This document shows, piece after piece, positions 29,406 to 35,440 of a stretch of DNA of 35,440 nt. The stretch is taken from positions 1 to 35,440 of the forward strand of contig CALMFT010000035.1 in assembly GCA_937862565.1 (NCBI GenBank), in the 5' to 3' direction. The translations under genes were made by a program, and so were the position numbers. The number at the start of each line of letters is the position of its first letter. Position 1 is the first letter of the stretch. Under the pieces are notes generated by a model. It was given only the letters and a program-made list of their open reading frames with translations. It was not told the DNA's origin and searched no databases. This stretch comes from an uncultured bacterium (GTDB lineage Bacteria > Patescibacteriota > Gracilibacteria > Absconditabacterales > Absconditicoccaceae).

Positions 29406-29460
29406 CCCTATTAAAAAAATTTAAGTATAAAGAAACAATTAAGCATAAAACATATGTTTC

Positions 29461-29490
29461 AGTATATAATCAAAAAATACTCAATATCAA
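29461..29490 (-). promoter_or_regulatory. Candidate promoter of secE-nusG
   Basis: TTGATA (29485-29490) is 18 bp from TATACT (29461-29466) on the minus strand, about 55 bp upstream of secE. Confidence 0.4.
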
Positions 29491-29529
29491 TCCAAAATCA
29501 TATCCACAAGTCCCGCTCAATACATTAGC

Positions 29530-30000
29530 CTACAAAATCTGATTATTATAAACCAATGTTGATTCTTTTTCGTCTTCACGAGCAAACAGAGTATCTTCTC
29601 CTTCGTCCGCCATCTCGATCTCCTCTTCTTCCTCATCAGCTTCTTCTATGCTCTCAGGAGCTTTGTTATCCAAAAAGATAAAATTATCTACAATAATTTC
29701 CGTAGACTGTCTCGCGTTCCCTGTCGCATCAGTTCGTTTCTTGGTTTTGAGTCTTCCTTCCACATACATTTTTTTTCCTTTTGTGAGGTATTTTCCTAGG
29801 ATTTCGGCACTGTTTCCATAGGCTGTACACCTGTGAAATTCTGATTCTGTGACTGCTTCATCCTTACTGTTCGTAAACTTTCTGTTAGTGACAATTGTAA
29901 AATTTATCACCGTCATTTCACTTCACTCGATTCTTTTTACATCTGCAGGTGCAGTGCATCTTCCCATAATCATTACTTTGTTCAAACTAAAACTCATCAT
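29530..30000 (-). CDS. ssb: Single-stranded DNA-binding protein
   Basis: 156 residues from ATG 30000 (a second ATG at 29997 is equally possible), with TGA=Gly in RIEGSEM. The OB fold runs SLNKVMIMGRCTAPADVKRI, VINFTIVTNRKF, EFHRCTAYGNSAEILGKYLT and YVEGRLKTK. The tail is acidic (EEADEEEEEIEMADEGED) but ends VYNNQIL without the DDDIPF tip of many SSBs. It ends in TAG. The 204-bp gap on its 5' side (30001-30204) carries a copy of the 9-bp motif but no gene. Confidence 0.93.
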
Positions 30001-30204
30001 AAAAAATTTAAAAGATAAAACAACATTCTCATATTCAACAAATCTCACATTTCAAGCCAATCAAGCGGAAAATTAGTGAAAAATATCAGAAAATATAATC
30101 TGAAAAAGTAGCGTGAGATAGTAGAAAACGCAAGGCAGGAAAGCGAAATGAACGGAAAAATATCAATTGATTTTGTAAGTAAATTGTTTATTAGTAGGTT
30201 TCAC

Positions 30205-30288
30205 GCCCCGGTGGTGAAACTGGTAGACACGCTAGACTCAAAATCTGGTGTCCGTAAGGATGTGAGGGTTCGAGTCCCTCTCTGGGCA
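30205..30288 (+). tRNA. tRNA-Leu (anticodon CAA)
   Basis: A class II tRNA with anticodon loop CTCAAAA, a variable arm and T-arm GGGTTCGAGTCCC. The acceptor stem GCCCCGG/TCTGGGC has one C-U mismatch and a G-U pair. CCA is not encoded. It precedes rpsO. Confidence 0.9.
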
Positions 30289-30353
30289 GTTACCATACTA
30301 TTGGATTTGCCTCCTAAAGTATCGGCTTATTTATTAATTATTTTTAAAACATC

Positions 30354-30635
30354 ATGGCTAAAGCAAAACTAGGAGACGACGTAAACATGAATGATCTACT
30401 CGCCCAAGTAAAAAGACACGGATGAGACAACGGATCTCCAGAAGTTCAAGTAGTACTCCTTAGTATGGATATTACAAAACTTCAAGGTCATATCGAAACA
30501 AACAGACATGACGTGGATTCCAAAAGATCACTCTTAAGAAAAGTAGCGAAAAGAAGAAGTTTCTTAAGATATTTGAAGGACAATAATATGGATAGATATA
30601 CCTATATTACTGACCTACTAAAATTGAAAGCCTAG
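30354..30635 (+). CDS. rpsO: 30S ribosomal protein S15 (uS15)
   Basis: 93 residues. QVKRHGGDNGSPEVQVVLLS is the uS15 signature with TGA encoding the second Gly of HGGDN. DSKRSLLRKVAKRRSFLRYL follows. The gene is followed after 19 bp by tmRNA. Confidence 0.95.
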
Positions 30636-30654
30636 TAAAAACTAGGATCAATAT

Positions 30655-31017
30655 GGGGATGTTTTGGTTTTGACAGAAATTCCAACATATTGATCGCCAT
30701 CCCGGATGATAGTAACCAGTAAAATCTATCAACAAACAAACGCAAACTCTAACAGAGCTGCAGGACTCAATCTTAATAGATTTAATGCTTACGCTTTCGC
30801 GTAATCAAGCCCTTATCTTATCGTAGTGTTATAGACAGGTTGTAAATACGATAGGCGACCGAAAACCTTCAAAAACTGCTTGTTTGTGTGCAGTAAACAC
30901 ATCCACATCAATGATCGTTTGTCTAGAGACCAAATCATTGATTACCAAATCTAGACTATGATGGTAGTATATCAATATCTTGCTTTTTGGACACGAGTTC
31001 GATACTCGTCATCTCCA
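30655..31017 (+). ncRNA. ssrA: Transfer-messenger RNA
   Basis: The tRNA-like ends GGGGATG (5') and CATCTCC with discriminator A (3') pair, and the T-arm ACACGAGTTCGATACTCGT is present. The tag frame begins GCA at 30742 and ends TAA at 30802-30804. It encodes ANSNRAAGLNLNRFNAYAFA, a 20-residue proteolysis tag ending AYAFA, similar to the usual YALAA end. This RNA rescues ribosomes stalled on stopless mRNAs. It uses TAA, consistent with the TGA reassignment. Confidence 0.93.
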
Positions 31018-31048
31018 TATTTTATAAATTTTATTAGCAAAACTTATT

Positions 31049-32017
31049 TTGAAAAATACTTGCAAAATATGTAATGGAGAAACTAATACATATCTTTCAT
31101 GAAAAGATTATCGATATAAAACATCAGACAAAATATACAATATAATCAAATGCTCAAATTGTAAAACAGAGCAAATATTCCCCACTCCGACCAAAGAAGA
31201 ACAGTTTACTTTCTATCCACAAGACTATTATAGTTATGAGGAAGAAGTTGCGTCAAAACAAACAAGATGATTTCTTATGAAGTTATTCAAGAATACATGA
31301 AGCCTCATTTCTTCAGGAATGATTGACCTCATGTATTTTTTGTTATATTGATCTCAGTACAAAATTGATAAAGGATGATTTGATACATTTGTAGAAAATA
31401 AACTGAATAAAGCGGCGTGATATGATGTATTGGATATAGGATGCGGAGCATGAACTACTCAATCGGCATTTGGTGATAAACGAAATCGAAATGGATTTGA
31501 TATCTCTGACAAGATTAGCAAAAAATGATCCATATTTTACTGACCATCAATCGATACTGTGGATTTTGGAAAACAATATGATGCTATCATAGCAATTCAT
31601 GTCTTTGAACATATCGACGAGCAAATTCAGTTTATAAAAAATATCCATAACTTATTCAAAAATGATGGAATCTTGCTCATGAAATTACCAAGCTGTGATG
31701 GTATATTCAATAGGATTGTGGGGAAATACGCAGCAGAAAGAGATATACCTAGACACTTATTCAACTATTCCAAATCATGATTATCCAGATTATTTGAAAA
31801 TAAATGATTTAAGGTTCTCGATATCAGATATCTCAAAAATTATGGAGCTGCAATATCACTTTGACGATATCTCATGGATAAATGAATCATAAAAAACACA
31901 AACTCACTCTTGTTTAAAATTATATCATCTTTGTTGTATGGGGTAGATCTCGTGGTATCTTTCTTACACTTACCAACCAATCAAATAGGGATAATTGCAC
32001 AGAAGATTGATAAGTAG
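31049..32017 (+). CDS. SAM-dependent methyltransferase with N-terminal zinc ribbon
   Basis: 322 residues from TTG 31049, the first usable start after an in-frame TAA. An N-terminal zinc ribbon (CKICNG and CSNCKTEQ) is followed by the Rossmann class I methyltransferase domain: VLDIGCGAGTTQSAFG (motif I), GFDIS, IIAIHVFEHID (motif IV), and GILLMKLPS. A C-terminal hydrophobic helix (SLLYGVDLVVSFLHL) follows. There are many TGA=Gly codons, about 16. The pattern resembles methyltransferases in sugar or surface-glycan clusters (type 11/12), but the substrate is unknown. Confidence 0.8.
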
Positions 32018-32042
32018 CATATACATATTAAAATAATCTGAA

Positions 32043-32073
32043 AACTCCGCTTGAGTGATCGAGTGGGGTTTTT
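32043..32073. terminator. Terminator repeat copy 1
   Basis: A 9-bp hairpin AACTCCGCT/AGTGGGGTT with T-run on the plus strand and A-run on the minus side lies between the convergent methyltransferase and BRO-type genes. Its core and right flank (about 55 bp) are repeated at 34237-34290. Confidence 0.8.
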
Positions 32074-32118
32074 AGTGGCTTGCTTATAGTTTGATACTTA
32101 CTCGTATTACACTATTTT

Positions 32119-33006
32119 TTATTTCAGTTTTTTCTTTATATTTACTTTATCTCTCAAAGACTGTTGCCTAGGAGTAAGACGATTATTTTTATCTAATACA
32201 GATTTTCAAGTTTTAGATTCAAGATTTTCTCTTGTTATTTTAGCAACGACCGCTCATTCTCTCAAAGCATTTTCCACTTGTCCAAATCACTTTGCATTTT
32301 TACTTTTTGCTATTTCAATACCCGCCTCTTCCGATAACTCAGTCAATAACATTTCTGTTCTTGTCATATGATCTCTTAGATTATCAGATTTTACGAGTCA
32401 TTTATGCTTTTTATAAGATTGAGCATCTTTTCCTGATCGCTGGTATGATATATTTGTTAATTGAGCATATTGATCGACTTCAATACCTCTCGTTTTGAGT
32501 TCATCAGTATAATTATGTCTGCCATCTATCATCTGTATTCTTTGCGTAATTTCATTTTTATTCATACCTCTGCTTTGATAGACTTTAATTGCAGATTCTC
32601 TTGCTCTTTGCATACCTAGCTCTGGATCATTGAGTTCTTCCATCTTTCGATTTCCTAGTGTAGCAAGTCGCTCTTTGAAGGGTTCTGCTTTTGGAGAAGG
32701 GATAGACTGGATAAGGCGCAAAATAGTTTGCGTATTTGCTGCGTCAGATTTATATCTTTTACCATCTGAAGCTAAAAATTTCAGTTGGTCACAATTTGTG
32801 ACCACCTTAGATCATTCTTGTTTAAGACGACTTTTGAGTGTTGTTCGATATGTTTTAGCTTTTTTGTAATCATATTGATTAGTTAGAGCGCCAATCACAT
32901 CAATGAGATTAAAAAACCGTTCTTCCTGATACCGTTCTTTTCTAATTTCTTTATCTTCAAATAAAGCTTTCGTCCTGGAAGATACACCCAATTTATCTAT
33001 TGTCAT
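32119..33006 (-). CDS. BRO-N family antirepressor-like protein
   Basis: 295 residues with two TGA=Gly codons. The BRO-N domain spans about residues 20-125 (FFNLIDVIGALTNQ, TLKSRLKQEGSKVVTNCDQL, LFRLIQSIP-like ILRLIQSIPSPKAEPFKERL and NDPELGMQRARE). The C-terminal half (NLRDHMTRTEMLLTELSEEA, REITREN-like region) matches the partner domain of phage antirepressors of this type. These proteins come from phages, plasmids and bacterial accessory DNA, and are thought to bind DNA. It lies next to a DinD homologue. Confidence 0.8.
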
Positions 33007-33134
33007 AATATCGTCATAAAAACTAAAATATTACTTGATACATATTCTAGGTGTATAATTTAATGTTCGTAAGACATTTATTTGTTATTACTTTTAGCTA
33101 CCCGAAGGAATTTCCCACAAAATATTACGGAAAT

Positions 33135-33222
33135 ATACAATTCATGATATAGAAAAATAATGAAATCAATCTGAAAAAATCAGGAAAAACAAAACCCCAC
33201 TCAACTAACCAAGTGGGGTTTT
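33135..33222. repeat. Terminator-associated repeat, copy A
   Basis: This 88-bp segment resembles 34181-34268: both start atacaattca, then taga..aataatgaaa, then tctgaaaaa and tcagga, and end in an A/C-rich stem-loop with loop variation. The stem-loop (33191-33222) is a terminator for the DinD gene on the minus strand. Confidence 0.75.
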
Positions 33223-33253
33223 CTCTTATTCAAATAATAATACACACATAAAA

Positions 33254-34066
33254 TTATTTCTTAGAAATCCCTCTCCCACTTCCCAATGTCTTCTGCTTAT
33301 TTCTTTTCGCCTCTAGGATCTTAATATCCTCTTGAGCAGGCAGTTCTTCTGGAATAATACCTCTTTCAAGCATTGCTTTTCTGGTAGACGCAGCATTACT
33401 TTCCAATTCTTTTGTTAGTTTTTCTTTTCAGACTATTTTTTTAGATTTAATATTATGATCCGTCATTGCATATACAAAATCTTTTGCTTTGAGTTCGAGC
33501 TCACTATCAAAATCAGCTAACGCTCTTTTGCTGGGAATATTCCTCTTCTTTTTCAACTCAGCAATATCCATACCATACATCGCTTGGATTTTGGTGTTTT
33601 TGAAACTTGAAAAATCTTCAGGTTTAGTAATTCCTCTGTGATATATAGTACTCTCTATCTTCCTCTCAACTTCCTTCAATCTTTCTCTAGCCTCAATCCT
33701 TTTGATCTTATTCATTCCAATTTGCGAAAGTTCCTGAGTCCTTGTCAGCGTAGCAAAATAATTTTGAGCATTGGAGATTTCAATCTTACGCGGATCACCA
33801 TTCATAGCAATGAGGTAACAAGCATATCTAGAGAGAATATAATCTTCTAGTGGTCTTCATCCCTTTGTAGTAGCGGTTTTTCCCGACGCCGGGAAAAAGT
33901 GCTCATCAACTATCTTTCATTGAGATTTACAGGAAGCTTTGGCTCTTTGTATAGCCTCTACAAAATTATCTCGTTTGGTATAACCAAGCATTTCCATAAG
34001 ATCTCTTCCATACCAAAACTCTACTCCATCATGTACAGACTTGATATCTTCAAATGTTTTTTGCAT
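33254..34066 (-). CDS. DinD-like DNA damage-inducible protein
   Basis: 270 residues from ATG 34066, three TGA=Gly codons. The N-terminal domain KTFEDIKSVHDGVEFWYGRD then LGYTKRDNFVEAIQRAKASC, with IVDEHFFPASGK and EDYILSRYACYLIAMNGDP, aligns with E. coli DinD over the DNA-binding-like BRO/antirepressor domain. The C-terminal part (YGMDIAELKKKRNIPSKRALADF, RGIIPEELPA) also matches DinD. In E. coli DinD is LexA-regulated and its product inhibits RecA. I saw no clear LexA box here. Confidence 0.85.
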
Positions 34067-34180
34067 AAGAGAAGGAATATAGATAAATATATTTTTAGAG
34101 CTCTAAAATCAGAATATTGCATTAATATATCTTTATGTATAGTGATAATACTGAGGCTTGCAATAGTTTGTAACTAGAGT

Positions 34181-34290
34181 ATACAATTCACAATCTAGAA
34201 TAATAATGAAAACAGTCTGAAAAAGTCAGGAAATACAAAAACCCCGCTTGAGTGATAGAGTGGGGTTTTGCGTGGCTTGCTTATGGTTTG
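34181..34290. repeat. Terminator-associated repeat, copy B/C junction
   Basis: The left 88 bp match 33135-33222 and the right part (34237-34290, stem-loop with ccgcttgagtgatag and then ggcttgcttatggtttga) matches 32043-32097. The stem-loop has T-runs on both sides. It lies between the divergent DinD and antiporter genes, where a terminator is not expected. The rest of the 279-bp gap (34067-34180, 34291-34345) shows no gene. Confidence 0.7.
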
Positions 34291-34345
34291 AAAAGTCAGC
34301 TTATTTTTGTATAAAGAAGTTTTATTTTAACTCGTATATTTGAAA

Positions 34346-35275
34346 ATGAACATAGTATTACTTTTGGTAGGATTGGCTATATTGGTTAAATGAGCTGATT
34401 TTTTTGTGGACTGAGCAAGTGGCTTAGCAAAGAGAATAGGACTTCCTCCGTTTATCATTGGTCTTACCGTGGTGGCACTAGGAACATCTGCGCCAGAATT
34501 ATTCGTAAATTTACAATCTGCGATAAACTGACATACAGAGCTCGCTATATGAAATATACTCGGAAGTAATATTGCAAATATTCTCTTTATTTGTGGAGTC
34601 TGCGCACTAATTTGGTGAGTACAGATGGATAAAATCATTCATCAAAACTTTGCAATCTCTCTTTTATTTGGAGTGTTATTGTGAATTGTATCATTGACTG
34701 CAGGAGGAACTATTGGCGTAATATGAGGCGTTGTGCTACTCATAGCTACCACAGCATATCTTTATTATATGTTCAAGACAAGCGAGAAGCAAGATATACT
34801 AGAAGCTGAATCAACAGGATATCCTTATCGAAAACTGATACTTATGGTAGCATGATGATTGACTGCTTTGATTCTTGGTAGCAATATGGCAGTAAAAGGC
34901 GCAGTATCTATTGCAGGATTGATTTGATTATCTGAAAGAATCATCGGACTAACAATCATCGCTATAGGAACTTCCCTACCAGAATTGATCACTACAGTGG
35001 TATCTATCAGAAAAGGACAATGAGAAATGTGAATCGGAAATATCGTATGATCAAATATACTCAATATCGGTCTTATCGGTGGAATCACTGCCCTCATACA
35101 CCCTGTTATCTTCTATAAATCTACCTATCTTGATCTGTTTGTGTACTTGTGAGTAACAATATTAGTTCTTATATTACTCTTTATCGGGAAGAAATATAAA
35201 ATCACCAAAGTACGATGATGATTGTTCCTTTTGTTGTATATTATCTATGTGGCGTATATTATTATTCAGGGGTAG
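34346..35275 (+). CDS. Ca2+/cation antiporter (CaCA family)
   Basis: 309 residues read through 16 TGA=Gly codons; in the standard code no piece is long enough to see. It is a two-fold repeated antiporter: alpha-1 motif ALGTSAPELFVN with GNILGSNIAN, and alpha-2 motif AIGTSLPELITT with GNIVGSNILN. The Glu/Asn/Ser residues of these motifs bind the cation. About ten membrane helices are visible. This is the YrbG-like K+-dependent Na+/Ca2+ exchanger group. It lies outside the bro/dinD cassette but shares the segment free of the 9-bp motif. Confidence 0.9.
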
Positions 35276-35418
35276 TTTTATAGGATGAAATAAGCTGAGC
35301 GAGCTTGCGGGAATGATGGAACCATTAAAATGTATTTACATAGATTAGATAATATGTAAGCTTTTAATAACTTTAAAGTATACAATTTATACAATTAAAT
35401 TTATTATTATTATCTAAA

Positions 35419-35440
35419 ATGCTTCAAAAAGAAAAGGAAC
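35419..35440 (+). CDS. Possible start of a next gene (partial)
   Basis: ATG 35419 begins a frame MLQKEKE that runs off the window edge. Only seven codons are visible, so this is weak. Before it, 35276-35418 holds an AT-rich gap with a small hairpin (aagctgagcgagctt, 35294-35308) of no clear use. Confidence 0.2.

Larger units (their letters stand above)
564..32041. repeat. Dispersed 9-bp word TC(A/T)GATTAT, candidate uptake or similar signal
   Basis: By hand I find 32 copies on both strands. Plus TCAGATTAT: 624, 2222, 3957, 7987, 10468, 12379, 14227, 14240, 17590, 18734, 21981, 26073, 29163. Minus TCAGATTAT (ataatctga): 4403, 6000, 17607, 19989, 24466, 30095, 32033. Plus TCTGATTAT: 1943, 6004, 7809, 24734, 29538. 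Minus TCTGATTAT (ataatcaga): 564, 3881, 6942, 18730, 23156, 25368, 28497. A near copy (ataatctgt) is at 2099. No copy was found from 32042 to the window end. These positions are the left end in plus coordinates. Confidence 0.7.

Noticed and set aside
30148-30372. Plus-strand frame of 74 codons over tRNA-Leu(CAA)
   Set aside because: It reads straight through a well-formed tRNA and into the rpsO leader.
34327-35097. Minus-strand open frames of about 90-100 codons across the antiporter gene
   Set aside because: They are shadows. The plus strand gives a full CaCA antiporter with both alpha repeats once TGA is read as Gly.
149-35275. Interrupted genes as pseudogenes or frameshifts
   Set aside because: All pieces of each gene stay in one frame, broken only by TGA, at Gly positions, in essential genes.
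149-35275. TGA as Trp (code 4) or selenocysteine
   Set aside because: The positions align with invariant glycines such as GNIVGSN, GPGKG and LGQNFL, and TGG is used normally for Trp. There are far too many for selenocysteine.
35294-35308. Terminator for the antiporter gene
   Set aside because: The small hairpin is not followed by a T-run on the plus strand, so I do not call it.

Overview
The window is AT-rich (about one third G+C by eye) and reads coherently only if TGA is translated as glycine, with TAA and TAG as stops. In the standard code most genes break into short pieces. With TGA=Gly they become full-length conserved proteins, and the TGA codons fall on invariant glycines: LGQNFL and GPGKG in RsmA, GNIVGSN in the Ca2+/cation antiporter, the residue before the catalytic His of a sortase, and a residue inside a Nudix box. 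This is genetic code 25, known from the candidate phyla Gracilibacteria (BD1-5) and Absconditabacteria (SR1). The window is therefore a chromosomal piece of such a bacterium; I cannot choose between the two groups.

Layout. 1-4.7 kb (minus strand): [2Fe-2S] ferredoxin, gatC, adk, a lone atpC, a membrane zinc-ribbon protein and lysS. 4.8-9.5 kb (minus): a translation cluster in transcription order tRNA-Arg, tRNA-Glu, infC-rpmI-rplT, tRNA-Leu(UAA), a small basic protein, rplU, infA-rpmJ-rpsM-rpsK-rpsD, then a terminator. 9.8-15.85 kb (plus): leuS, two SLH-like exported proteins, a DHH phosphoesterase and holB (delta'). 15.86-19.8 kb (minus): a large exported protein of unknown function, a sortase and a DUF475/TerC-like membrane protein. 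19.9-20.7 kb (plus): rsmA. 20.7-24.5 kb (minus): a coiled-coil protein, an FtsE-like ATPase, an aquaporin, prepilin peptidase and a nucleotidyltransferase. 24.6-25.4 kb (plus): an Lgt-like membrane protein. 25.4-30.0 kb (minus): a repeat-bearing lipoprotein, a metallophosphoesterase, a second lipoprotein, yraN, nusG, secE and ssb. 30.2-32.0 kb (plus): tRNA-Leu(CAA), rpsO, tmRNA and a methyltransferase. 32.1-34.1 kb (minus): a BRO-type antirepressor homologue and a DinD homologue, bounded by repeated terminator elements. 34.3-35.3 kb (plus): a Ca2+/cation antiporter.

Three observations stand out. First, both aminoacyl-tRNA synthetases in the window (LysRS and LeuRS) carry a complete Nudix hydrolase domain inserted in an internal domain: the anticodon-binding OB fold of LysRS and the CP1 editing domain of LeuRS. 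Second, a 9-bp word, TCAGATTAT or TCTGATTAT, occurs 32 times on the two strands by my hand count, where I estimate about two by chance. It is spread roughly once per kilobase, like the DNA-uptake sequences of naturally competent bacteria, and a prepilin peptidase gene is present. Third, that word is absent from the last 3.4 kb, which includes the phage-type bro/dinD pair flanked by repeats, as expected if that segment is recent foreign DNA.
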